A stretch of DNA of 64,000 nt from Palsa-744 sp036498265 (GTDB taxonomy: Bacteria; Actinomycetota; Thermoleophilia; Solirubrobacterales; Solirubrobacteraceae): assembly GCA_036498265.1 (NCBI GenBank), contig DASYFT010000036.1:81864-145863 (forward strand), in the 5' to 3' direction. Under the pieces are notes generated by a model, which was given only the letters and a program-made list of their open reading frames with translations, made no database searches and was not told the DNA's origin. Shown here one piece after another: positions 33,626 to 41,495 of this stretch; positions within the stretch are counted from its first letter, which is position 1, and every line of letters begins with the position of its first letter. The position numbers were made by a program, and so were the translations under genes.

Positions 33626-34729
33626 CTAATGCTTGAGCGAGAACGCGTAGCGCGCAAGGCTGATCCGCGCCCCGGATGCACTCTTCAGCGTGGTGATCAG
33701 CACGAGCTTGGCGCGCCGGACGTGCTTGAGCGCACGACGACCGCGGGTCGTCGCCCGCAGCAGCACGTTGACCGTGCCGGCGTGCGTGGCGGTCGTCGAC
33801 CCCTTCGCCACCAGCAGCGCCGCGTGTTTGTGCTTGGCGGCAAACGCGGGCAGGCTGCCGTTCTGCAGGTATAGGTTCTGGATCACCGTTCCTGGCTGGT
33901 TGATGAACACGTGCTGGAGCCAGCCGGATTTCAACAGCCGCCTGATGCTCGCCAGCGGCGATTTGACCACCTGGCCGGCCAGCGCGATCGGACCGGGGTG
34001 GGGAGGCGCGACTTTCGCGCCGATCGCCGACGCTGGCGCGGGCGGCAGCGGGCAGGCCCCCACAGGACGCGTGTTTTCGCTCAAGTAGAAGAACGTGCCC
34101 CCGCCGGGCGCAGCCGACGTTTCTTCCTGTGACGCGAAAACCGTGTCGCCGGCTGTGAGCGCCGTGAGGAAGCTGCCGGCGAACACGGAGCCGGAAAGCG
34201 TGGACACCGTTGCTTCACCGAAGCTGAGCAGCCCGAGGCCCGAGCCGTAGGGGCTTGTGACCAGTCCGAGCGAGTAGTAGCCGCCGCTGACGGTGGCGTT
34301 CGGGCGGCGCTGGCCAGAGAAGCTCCTCGACCCCACGCAGACGGTCGGGTCCAGGCTGGGCAGGCCGTCGTAGGTCACCCCTGCCACAACGGCGCCCGGC
34401 GGCGATTCCACATTCACGACGTCGCCGGGCTGGGGGACCGGGCTCATGAACGCAAAGCCGAACTGGGCCGGCGATTGCGCCACTACCGTGCCGCCGCGCG
34501 TGATCGTGACCCGCAGGAGATTGCCCCCGCTCCCGAAGGCCGAGACTCCCGACACGATGAATTCCGGCGAGGTGCTCGAGCCCTCGCTGATCGACAGGCC
34601 GTAGGTCGGCCCCGCCGCGCCCGCGCTCGCGGGCATCAGCGCCAGGGCCCCGCCGGCGAGTGCCAGCAGCGCACAACAGATCACGGCCCTGACTCGGAGT
34701 CGGGCAGATGCCAGCACGTCAACCATCAT
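33626..34729 (-). CDS. Secreted protein of unknown family
   Basis: The 367-residue protein has a clear signal peptide (AVICCALLALAGGALALMPASAGA). The mature part is glycine-, serine- and threonine-rich and looks like one or two beta domains: YGLSISEGSSTSPEFIVSGV, then segments on property-rich loops, and a basic C-terminal domain (from about residue 240, VNVLLRATTRGRRALKHVRR) resembling the repeat units of actinobacterial surface proteins. I recognise no catalytic motif. ATG 34729 follows AGGGGGG. It is the first gene of a pair with the downstream glycoside hydrolase and may be a substrate-binding partner; this is inference. Confidence 0.7.
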   Translation of the reverse strand: MMVDVLASARLRVRAVICCALLALAGGALALMPASAGAAGPTYGLSISEGSSTSPEFIVSGVSAFGSGGNLLRVTITRGGTVVAQSPAQFGFAFMSPVPQPGDVVNVESPPGAVVAGVTYDGLPSLDPTVCVGSRSFSGQRRPNATVSGGYYSLGLVTSPYGSGLGLLSFGEATVSTLSGSVFAGSFLTALTAGDTVFASQEETSAAPGGGTFFYLSENTRPVGACPLPPAPASAIGAKVAPPHPGPIALAGQVVKSPLASIRRLLKSGWLQHVFINQPGTVIQNLYLQNGSLPAFAAKHKHAALLVAKGSTTATHAGTVNVLLRATTRGRRALKHVRRAKLVLITTLKSASGARISLARYAFSLKH

Positions 34730-34935
34730 GAGCCCCCCTACGTTGTTGCTTCGCCCCCCAAGAGCCCCCCTGCGGAGCGCGATTCCAGACGTTACTCCGG
34801 AGTTTGTAGCGGCCGACACTACCACAGGCGGCAGGAGTGGTTCAGTGGGCGCGGCGGCTTCCGCCCACACGCCGGCAAATGCCCTCGAAGCCGGCGTCGC
34901 AGACGCGCGCCGGAGATGGTTGAGCTGCCCCCCGA

Positions 34936-35361
34936 CTAACCGCCGTCGGCCGGCGCCTTGGCGTCCGTGCTGCGGGTGAGCTGCCACCGTCGCCACGGCC
35001 AGAAGCCGTCAATCTCCACCTCGAGCGAGAAACTGAGGGCAATCCGAATAACGACGATGACGCCGAGGACAGCGACGCTTTCGAGGGTGGGGTCAACAAT
35101 TATCGTCCGGACGATGTCGGCGATGATCAGGACCTCGAGGCCCACCAGAATGCAGCGGCCCAGTGTCCGGCGCAGTTCGTCGTAGGACTCGCGCCCCGTC
35201 TCGGGACGGAGGGCCCGAGATGCGAACACGAGGAACGCAGCAAGCCCGCCGAGAACCATGATCGCCGCCCCGAACGCCTCGACGACTTTGACGACTTCTG
35301 AGATCACATCGTCGAAGCTCATGCCCAAATCGATGCTACTCGCGCCCTTGGACGGGGACAT
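34936..35361 (-). CDS. DUF1622 family membrane protein
   Basis: The 141-residue protein matches the DUF1622 pattern: an N-terminal amphipathic segment (FDDVISEVVKVVEAFGAAIM), helix two with AAFLVFASRALRPETGRESY, the arginine-rich DELRRTLGRCILVGLEVLIIADIVRTIIV and a last helix VAVLGVIVVIRIALSFSLEVEI. The family is made of small three-helix inner-membrane proteins of unknown function. ATG 35361 is chosen because the longer frame is not membrane-like. The gene is followed by 206 bp without features before the secreted-protein gene on the same strand. Confidence 0.85.
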   Translation of the reverse strand: MSPSKGASSIDLGMSFDDVISEVVKVVEAFGAAIMVLGGLAAFLVFASRALRPETGRESYDELRRTLGRCILVGLEVLIIADIVRTIIVDPTLESVAVLGVIVVIRIALSFSLEVEIDGFWPWRRWQLTRSTDAKAPADGG

Positions 35362-35784
35362 GATGACAACGCGCTCAAGGCCCGACGACACTGCCGAGCA
35401 TCTCGGCAGAGAGCTTGCCGCCCCGCAAAGCCGACCCGCCGCTCTCGGCAACTACCGGCAGTCGGCAATCCACGCCTCGCACTGCAGCGCCCGACGGTCG
35501 GATCAAGGTCGCGCTCGCCGGCAGAGAGCTCAGCGTCCCGCGACCACGGTCCGGAATTCTGTGAGGATGATTTGCCTCACGTCTTTATCGCTTCTACAGA
35601 TCCCCGCCGCGGTGGCCTCCTGCTCGCTCAGCAAGATGTCACACCCGACCGGGCGGCTGCTCGTTGCCGGCCGCGCGCTTGTCGCGCCGGCAGCGCACCA
35701 CCTAGGGGAACTGCTTCAGGCCGCTTTTGTTTGTTGGGCCGAAGATTCTCAAGCAAGGCCTCCGATACGCGCTAGCGTGGACTC
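35362..35784. other. Interval with one small hairpin
   Basis: No supported gene. CTGCCGAG-CAT-CTCGGCAG (35391-35409) is a perfect 8-bp stem 30 bp upstream of the DUF1622 start; it could be an operator or leader stem. Frames through this stretch lack plausible starts and protein-like composition. Confidence 0.5.
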
Positions 35785-35940
35785 ATGCTCACTCAGGCGC
35801 AACACAGGGCGGCTCGCCGCCTTGTGAAGATGGAGGATGTCCAGCGCCAGGTCAAGGACGGGTCGCTGAAGATCCGCAAGATGACGCCTGCGGAGCACCG
35901 GCTCTATCCCGTCAGGCCAGTCAAGGCACGGCGCAGGTGA
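35785..35940 (+). CDS. 51-residue basic hypothetical protein
   Basis: A short frame from ATG 35785 reads MLTQAQHRAARRLVKMEDVQ, then KDGSLKIRKMTPAEHRLYPV, and ends with a basic tail. The single consistent frame, high third-position GC and protein-like KIRKMTPAEHR segment favour a real gene. No Shine-Dalgarno is visible, so it may be leaderless. The next gene begins 43 bp later on the same strand. I do not recognise the family. Confidence 0.5.
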   Translation: MLTQAQHRAARRLVKMEDVQRQVKDGSLKIRKMTPAEHRLYPVRPVKARRR

Positions 35941-35983
35941 CGCGCGTCTCCGTCGCCCGGGTCGCATCGGTGACGGAGTTCCC

Positions 35984-36271
35984 GTGAGCACCGAGCACAC
36001 TAGCGACGACGCCGAGATTCACGCCCTTGTGAGGCGCCTGGCACGCCCCCACCCCTCGGGCGGGGCCGTCGTTGAGCGCGCGGCGCTGCTCGCGTCTGGA
36101 CGCGACTTCGCGCCCGCGATGGCGTGGATCACCAACCATCACGGGGTGCCCGAGGCAATGGCCTCCGAACCTCCCCGGCGAGGTCTGCACGGCCCGCGAC
36201 TCGGCCTCTCCGGGGGCACTGAGCCGCCGACACCGCTGCGCTTCGTTCTCCCGGCCGGCGCGCTCGACTGA
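35984..36271 (+). CDS. 95-residue hypothetical protein
   Basis: Starting at GTG 35984, the frame encodes MSTEHTSDDAEIHALVRRLA, then a helix-forming segment ALLASGRDFAPAMAWITNHHG, and a proline-rich end. The first 65 residues look like a compact all-helical domain; no family is recognised. It follows the 51-residue gene closely and converges on the FAD-enzyme operon, separated by 71 bp. Similarity of composition to neighbours supports a real gene. Confidence 0.55.
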   Translation: MSTEHTSDDAEIHALVRRLARPHPSGGAVVERAALLASGRDFAPAMAWITNHHGVPEAMASEPPRRGLHGPRLGLSGGTEPPTPLRFVLPAGALD

Positions 36272-36342
36272 ACCGAGCGGAGGCGCCTTCGTTCGGCTTC
36301 GGCGCCGTTCGTGTGCCGCACTACCGGCGAGTTGGCCGAGAC

Positions 36343-37827
36343 TCAGACCAAACCGTCGACGCGCGGGTCATGGGAGACGCCGTCGATGGAGCTGAGCAGA
36401 CGCGCCCACTGGCGCTGGAGGTCGCTTGCCCAGCTCATGTGCCATCGCGTGTCGTCAATCATCGAGCGAGAGAACGCCACGGACCAATCGACCAAATCGC
36501 CCGGCGAGGTGCCTGGTTGCCGGCGTGCGCCTGCCAGCCCAGAGAAGAATCGAGGCCAGGCGAGGAATGCATCCTCCATCGCGCGCACCCAGACCTTGCC
36601 GAGAAGGTCGAATGGGCGAATGTCCAGGCCGCCGATGTAGCTCCCCGCCACCTCGGCGAAGGCGTCGTCGTGCTGCGCGATCTGACAGCCGCGGGCGAGC
36701 GCGTTCAGCCACGGCCGTGTGAGATGTCGGTTACGCAGCATCTCCGCACAGAGATCGAGGAACATCATCGATGGGTCGAAATAGCCGCGGAATGCCGTCT
36801 CATAGCCCGAAAGCCCTGTGGCGCTGTAGTCGCCGGATTCGAGGGCGGCGGCCAGGACGGGCGCTGCCAGCAGGGACGACTCCATCGACGGGGTGATGCC
36901 CTCCCCGGTCAGAGGGTCGACGAAGCAGCCGGCGTCACCGACGAGGAGGCCACCGTCGAAGCGGTTTGGCCCTGCTGCCCCGTACATCTTCTGGACGCCG
37001 CCGATCGGCTTCGAGTCGAGTCTTAGCGTCGCGCAGCGCGGGTGATGGCGCCGGAGGGATTCCACGAACCCTTCAAACAGCCTGGCGAGGCTCATGTCCC
37101 AGCGCTGCCGTGCCTCGGAAAGGATCCCGATGCCGAGGTTCACGCGACCATTGGCGGACGTGAACATCCATCCGAAGCCGGGGAACGAGTCCCGGTCGTA
37201 GAACAGCGCAGCCTCACCAGTTTCAGGCGCCGGCTCGTCGATCACCCCGTAAGCCCGGCGAGCGACAGCCGTGCGGCGGACGCCCTCTATCGAGAGACCT
37301 TGGCTCCGCGCGACCACCGAGTTGGCACCGTCCGCACCTGCGATCAGCTTGGCGCGGTAACGCACGGTGCGGTCTCCTCGCTTGGCGGTGACCGCGACGC
37401 CGTCCGACCGCGCGTCGAGGTCGACTACCGCCGTCTCTTCGTGCACGACCGCGCCGGCCGCCACGGCCGCCCGGAGCATCGCGTTGTCGAGCTCCTCCCT
37501 CTGGATCGTGTAGCCGTAGGGCGGCAGGTTGTCGACCTTGCTGTAGACCGGGATCGGTCCGCTGAATCGCTGCTCCCAGTCGACGAATGTCGCCATGGAG
37601 GTGACCTTCACGCGCTTGTGGCGCTCCAGTGCCTCGAGCGCCCCCATCGCACCGAGGATCCGGAGTCCGCGCGGATCGACGTAATCGCCGCAGACCTTCT
37701 CGCGCGGAAAGCTCGCCCGCTCGAGGACCAATGGCCGCAGACCGCTGCGCGCGAGGGCCCAGGCCAGGGTGCTACCGGCGGGGCCGCCGCCGACGATCAC
37801 GACATCCGCACTCTCCGCGGGTTGCAT
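36343..37827 (-). CDS. Geranylgeranyl reductase-family FAD oxidoreductase
   Basis: The 494-residue flavoprotein has the dinucleotide motif VIVGGGPAGSTLAWALARSG (residues 10-29), the FPREKVCGDY motif typical of geranylgeranyl reductases, and the second FAD motif LLVGDAGCFVDPLTGEGI. The family reduces double bonds of polyprenyl chains in chlorophylls, archaeal-type lipids and menaquinones; some members act as halogenases or monooxygenases. The extended C-terminal 130 residues, with RNRHLTRPWLNALARG, are longer than in archaeal enzymes. It is the third gene of an operon behind a polyprenyl diphosphate synthase, which supports an isoprenoid substrate. Confidence 0.9.
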   Translation of the reverse strand: MQPAESADVVIVGGGPAGSTLAWALARSGLRPLVLERASFPREKVCGDYVDPRGLRILGAMGALEALERHKRVKVTSMATFVDWEQRFSGPIPVYSKVDNLPPYGYTIQREELDNAMLRAAVAAGAVVHEETAVVDLDARSDGVAVTAKRGDRTVRYRAKLIAGADGANSVVARSQGLSIEGVRRTAVARRAYGVIDEPAPETGEAALFYDRDSFPGFGWMFTSANGRVNLGIGILSEARQRWDMSLARLFEGFVESLRRHHPRCATLRLDSKPIGGVQKMYGAAGPNRFDGGLLVGDAGCFVDPLTGEGITPSMESSLLAAPVLAAALESGDYSATGLSGYETAFRGYFDPSMMFLDLCAEMLRNRHLTRPWLNALARGCQIAQHDDAFAEVAGSYIGGLDIRPFDLLGKVWVRAMEDAFLAWPRFFSGLAGARRQPGTSPGDLVDWSVAFSRSMIDDTRWHMSWASDLQRQWARLLSSIDGVSHDPRVDGLV

Positions 37828-37884
37828 GAGATGAATGATGGCTGGTCGTCGCTAGGGGAGGCAGTGGCGGTCGGCGGTCGCGCA

Positions 37885-38925
37885 TCAAGACCGTCGGTCA
37901 ACCATGTAAGGCACAGCGGCTTCGATGAAGTCTCGGTCCGGACCGGGTTCTGCGGTCGCAAACGCCGTCTCGAACGCGTCCAGCGCGGCTCCGGCGATGC
38001 CCTTCGCGTAAGCCGCCGCGAACTCGATGCTCCCGTAGTCGTCGAGCAGGCCCCTGACTTCGGAGACGATCGCCGCCGTCCGTTCGCTGCGCTCGAGTCG
38101 CAGGTAACGCTCGATCGTGCGCCGATCGGTGCCACGGGCGGTTCGCACGAGGTGGATCAGTGGCAGGGTCAGCTTGCCCTCGTAGAGGTCTCCGTTGATC
38201 TCCTTGCCGTACTCGCGCTCGGTACCCAGCAGGTTCAGCAGATCGTCCTGAATCTGGAATGCAGCACCGAGGTAGAAGCCGAACTGCGCCATCGCTCGCA
38301 GGTCCGCGCTCCCGGCCGAGCCGATGAGCGCTCCGACGCGCAATGGGTGCACGGTTGTGTACCAGCAGGTCTTGTGCATGATCAAATCGAGATAGTCCTC
38401 GGGGCCGAGCTCTCCGGTGCTGTCCCGTCGCCACCCCAGCTCGGTCGCCTGCCCCTCGAGCGTACGGAGCGCCATCGCGTCGAACTCCTGAAGCAGACTC
38501 TCGGCGAGATCCACATCCATGCAAGTCGCGTGGCGCCGCAGGATCTGGTTGGAGAGCACGGCCAGCGCATCGCCTGCATTCAGTGCGAGGCCGAGGCCGA
38601 ACTCCGCCGGCAGCGTGGGTCGACCCCGCCGACGTTGGCTCCCGTCGACGATGTCATCGTGGACGAGGAATGCGTTGTGAAGGAGCTCGATGGCGACGGC
38701 GACCGGCAGGATCTGGGCGTCGCTGCCACCGAACGCGCGGCAGGTGGCGAGGCTCAGCGCGGGCCGGAGCGCCTTGCCGGGCCGGCTCGGATACACGCGC
38801 GCGACCCGGTACAGCCAGCGGTGCGGCTCGCCATCGGGAATCGCGTCGAGCATCGAGCGGCGTACGAGACGGCCGACATCCGCGGAGTAGGTCTCGACCA
38901 GGTCGGTGCTCCCTGTGCTCGGCAC
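37885..38925 (-). CDS. Polyprenyl diphosphate synthase
   Basis: The 346-residue isoprenyl synthase has the first aspartate-rich motif in LVHDDIVDGSQRRRG (about residue 90) and the second in FQIQDDLLNLLG (about 225), with KALRPAL upstream. DDIVD fits the DDxxD motif, while the second reads DDLLN with Asn at the last position, as in several medium-chain synthases and squalene-type pathways. GTG 38925 shares one base with the stop of the upstream gene (TAGTG), showing translational coupling. It feeds C15-C20 or longer diphosphates, probably to the reductase downstream and the FAD enzyme of the divergent operon. Confidence 0.92.
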   Translation of the reverse strand: MPSTGSTDLVETYSADVGRLVRRSMLDAIPDGEPHRWLYRVARVYPSRPGKALRPALSLATCRAFGGSDAQILPVAVAIELLHNAFLVHDDIVDGSQRRRGRPTLPAEFGLGLALNAGDALAVLSNQILRRHATCMDVDLAESLLQEFDAMALRTLEGQATELGWRRDSTGELGPEDYLDLIMHKTCWYTTVHPLRVGALIGSAGSADLRAMAQFGFYLGAAFQIQDDLLNLLGTEREYGKEINGDLYEGKLTLPLIHLVRTARGTDRRTIERYLRLERSERTAAIVSEVRGLLDDYGSIEFAAAYAKGIAGAALDAFETAFATAEPGPDRDFIEAAVPYMVDRRS

Positions 38926-39569
38926 TACCTGACCGTCACCTCGAGTGGCAGCCACAGCGCGGGCGCTCCCTCGGCCTGGATCGTGCCACGATAGACACCG
39001 GGGTGCGGCTCGCTGACGGCGAGCACCGAGATGATGATCCCGCGACTCGAGCGTGGGGGCAGCGGCAACTCGCCGGGGTCGAACGCCACCTGTGCATCGA
39101 GCACCGCGCCGTCCGCCGCGCTGAGTGCTCCGCAGCGCAGCGACAGCGGCCCCACGGCCGCGGAGGTCCCGTTGTGGAGCCAGACCTCGCCCGCCGCGCC
39201 GCTCGCGTGCTCGGCGCCTTCGAGCGCGAGCCGCACGGGCGGGCTCGCCATCTCTGAGTCGAGCGAAATCGTCGTATGGCCCAGGTCGCCGCGAGGAACC
39301 AGCCCAGCGGAGGCTCGCTGCAACAGCTCCACCCAGGCGTCGAGAAGCCCTGCGTAGTCGCGCTCGGACGGCCGCGAGGGCGAAGGTGACGGTTCGGCAC
39401 GCGCTCGCTGGTCGGGCTCGAGCACCCGCTCGAGGAGGTCGCTCGCCGCGCGCAATCCCTCCGCCTGGATGTCGGCTACAGCCCGCATCCCTGCGACCGG
39501 ATCGAACAGCGGCACCGAGCTTCTCCGCGCGTTCGCGCTGTTTGCGTTCGATTCGTCCTGCTCGGTCAT
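38925..39569 (-). CDS. Helical/Ig-like protein of unknown family in the isoprenoid locus
   Basis: The 214-residue protein begins with a low-complexity leader and an amphipathic helix DPVAGMRAVADIQAEGLRAA followed by a proline/serine linker and a second short helix LLDAWVELLQRASAGL. From about residue 95 it becomes a beta-sandwich-like domain (VRLALEGAEHASGAAGEVW to GVYRGTIQAEGAPALWLPLE). No named family is recognised. ATG 39569 follows GGGAGAG. Its stop overlaps the polyprenyl synthase start, so the three minus-strand genes form one operon. The helix resembles phasin-type or scaffold segments; a membrane-droplet or complex-organising role is inference. Confidence 0.8.
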   Translation of the reverse strand: MTEQDESNANSANARRSSVPLFDPVAGMRAVADIQAEGLRAASDLLERVLEPDQRARAEPSPSPSRPSERDYAGLLDAWVELLQRASAGLVPRGDLGHTTISLDSEMASPPVRLALEGAEHASGAAGEVWLHNGTSAAVGPLSLRCGALSAADGAVLDAQVAFDPGELPLPPRSSRGIIISVLAVSEPHPGVYRGTIQAEGAPALWLPLEVTVR

Positions 39570-39626
39570 CGCCACTCTCCCGTGCTCTCGCGAGGAGTAG
39601 ATTACGCATTGCGACAGGGGATTCGT
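39570..39626. promoter_or_regulatory. 57-bp divergent promoter region
   Basis: Only 57 bp separate the start codons of the two divergent operons, so their promoters must overlap and are probably co-regulated. It contains CTCGCGAG, a short palindrome, and AT-richer GTAGATTACGCATT. No clear sigma motif pair is seen. Confidence 0.5.
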
Positions 39627-40994
39627 ATGCCCGACGAGACAAACGAGACAGCGGCGATTGTCGGCATCTACGGCGCGGTCGACCGCGCGGTTTATGAAAA
39701 CCGGGAGAACCGGACTTTGCGAGAAGAAGTGGCCCAGCTGCTTCCGCCGTACAAAGATCCGGAACTGCGCTGGTACGACGAGTCGCTGCAGTGGTGGAAA
39801 GAAGAAGCCGAAGCGCGAGGCGAACAGCCGGACGAGGCCGCGGGCGAACCGTTTCCTGAAGCGCCGGCCGCGCTGGCGCAACTTGCGAGCGCGGCGCCGC
39901 CCAGGCCGCGCATGCGCGCCCGCCGGATGTTCGCGCTCGCGGTCCTCGCGCGCGCGCTTCCCGAGATGAAAGAGCCCGGGCACGAACTCCGTGCTCTCGC
40001 GATTGAAGCCCTGAGAGTGATTCCCGCCGGTCCCCCCGGCACCGAGCCGTCCGAAAATCAGGCGGAGGATCTGTACAAGCTCCTGAGCGGCGAGGATCAA
40101 GACGCCGTCGAAGGGGAAGAAGGACCCGGGACCGATCCTTGGTGGATCAAGATGGTCAGGGCTGGCATCTCCACGAAGGTGCTCCCAAACGATACCGGCG
40201 CGTACCCACGGCCATGCATAAGCGGGATGGTGAGGGTGCCAGGCGTGGACGGGCCCGTCGACGCGCTCGCGACCCAATTCGAAAACGACAAAATCGCCTT
40301 CGAGAGGGCCACGAGATACCTAGAGCCGTTGAACTGGCGGACCTGCAGGCCGGACTTCTGGTGCACAGTGGACTTTCTCGAAGAACCGTCCAAGGGACAG
40401 CGGCTCTACCACGAGGTTGTCAGCACTCACTGCGGTGAACCGGCGCGCGGCGGTTTCTGGGCGGAAACCGATCTCCTCGTCAACTTCATGCTGGTGTCCG
40501 ACCGCAGAAACGGCAGAGCCGCGATCGCGAACTACAGACTCGCCAACCCGCCGCAACCGGAGGATTTCATCCAGGTCGACGAAGGGTCGCTCGTCGTGGC
40601 GCAAGCGCCGGACACCAAGGCGCTCCGGATCTCGAGCACCAAGCGGGTCAAGTTCAACCGCGAAATCCCGACCGGATGGTGCGCGATATGGATGTGCATT
40701 CTCGGGTACGGAGACGCGGCGGCCGATCTCATCGCGTGCGCGGCCCGTGAAGGGATCGATCCTCCACGCGGCACCGAATTCCCGGGTGTGCCGCTCCCGC
40801 CACGGCCGGACGGCGGCGGCCCGCCGGCGGCCGGACCACTGGCTCGTCGTAGTCAGGCGCCCCGCGGAGGGCTCGTCCAGGAGGTCGCGGACATCTGGGC
40901 GCGGACGATTCGCGACGGCGCTGCTGCCCTGGAGCGCAATCTCGGCGGTGCGGGCCAGGGAAGCGCCCCCAGACGTCGAGGCCCGGGAGGCTGA
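39627..40994 (+). CDS. 455-residue protein of unknown family, first gene of the sensor/FAD operon
   Basis: ATG 39627 follows AGGGGA. The N-terminal 120 residues are helical and acidic; the middle (about 185-370) has the look of a START/SRPBCC-like beta fold, with RPDFWCTVDFLEE, ETDLLVNFMLVSDRRNG, FIQVDEGSLVVAQAP and ISSTKRVKFN. A proline-rich linker leads to a C-terminal amphipathic helix GGLVQEVADIWARTIRDGAA. Glutamate is coded mainly by GAA here, unlike the GAG-dominated genes around it. The next gene starts 3 bp downstream. I cannot name the function; a hydrophobic-ligand binding role would fit the isoprenoid context. Confidence 0.8.
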   Translation: MPDETNETAAIVGIYGAVDRAVYENRENRTLREEVAQLLPPYKDPELRWYDESLQWWKEEAEARGEQPDEAAGEPFPEAPAALAQLASAAPPRPRMRARRMFALAVLARALPEMKEPGHELRALAIEALRVIPAGPPGTEPSENQAEDLYKLLSGEDQDAVEGEEGPGTDPWWIKMVRAGISTKVLPNDTGAYPRPCISGMVRVPGVDGPVDALATQFENDKIAFERATRYLEPLNWRTCRPDFWCTVDFLEEPSKGQRLYHEVVSTHCGEPARGGFWAETDLLVNFMLVSDRRNGRAAIANYRLANPPQPEDFIQVDEGSLVVAQAPDTKALRISSTKRVKFNREIPTGWCAIWMCILGYGDAAADLIACAAREGIDPPRGTEFPGVPLPPRPDGGGPPAAGPLARRSQAPRGGLVQEVADIWARTIRDGAAALERNLGGAGQGSAPRRRGPGG

Positions 40995-40997
40995 GCA

Positions 40998-41495
40998 ATG
41001 GCAACACGAGTCAGCGACCTCGTCCGGGAATACACCACGTTGTCCTCCGAACTGCTCGAGCGATGGAGTCAACTCGCATCGAGATGGGCGTCGGAGGTCG
41101 ATGCCGGCACCTACACCGCAAGCTGCGCCGTGGAAGACGCGGCCGCCGGAGCAACGCTCGCAGCCGAAGGAAGCTGGTCGTGGGCGGAGCTGACATGGCA
41201 GGCCGTCGCCGGGTATTCGGGTAACGAAGACCCGCAGATCGCCGTCAAGACGTACACCTTCAAGGCGCCGGCGGGCGCCAAACTTACCCTGCGCCGCGGT
41301 TTTCCCATGATGGGACCCGTCGACATACTTCAAGGCGTCACGATCGAGCCGGAACAGCTCGAACCGGGTCAGGAAGACTTCACGCTTCACACCGGCCGCA
41401 GTGTGTGCCGCGGCGGGACCTACGTGGTGGAGGTCGAAGCCACCACCGACGATGGAACCAGAGAAGTAGTGCTCGGCTGGATCACGGTCCTATGA
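40998..41495 (+). CDS. 165-residue beta-sandwich-like protein of unknown family
   Basis: Starting at ATG 40998 behind GGGAGG, it opens with an amphipathic helix (LVREYTTLSSELLERWSQLA) and then forms what looks like a beta sandwich: TYTASCAVEDAAAGATLAAE, YTFKAPAGAKLTLRRGFPMM and SVCRGGTYVVEVEATTDDG. The helix-plus-sandwich layout parallels the 214-residue protein on the other strand. Codon use again favours GAA. Its stop overlaps the start of the cyclase gene (ATGA). No family is recognised. Confidence 0.8.
   Translation: MATRVSDLVREYTTLSSELLERWSQLASRWASEVDAGTYTASCAVEDAAAGATLAAEGSWSWAELTWQAVAGYSGNEDPQIAVKTYTFKAPAGAKLTLRRGFPMMGPVDILQGVTIEPEQLEPGQEDFTLHTGRSVCRGGTYVVEVEATTDDGTREVVLGWITVL

Noticed and set aside
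38926..40277. 450-residue minus-strand frame extending the 214-residue gene
   Set aside because: The extension runs antisense to the 455-residue gene and would read through the divergent promoter; ATG 39569 has its own ribosome site.
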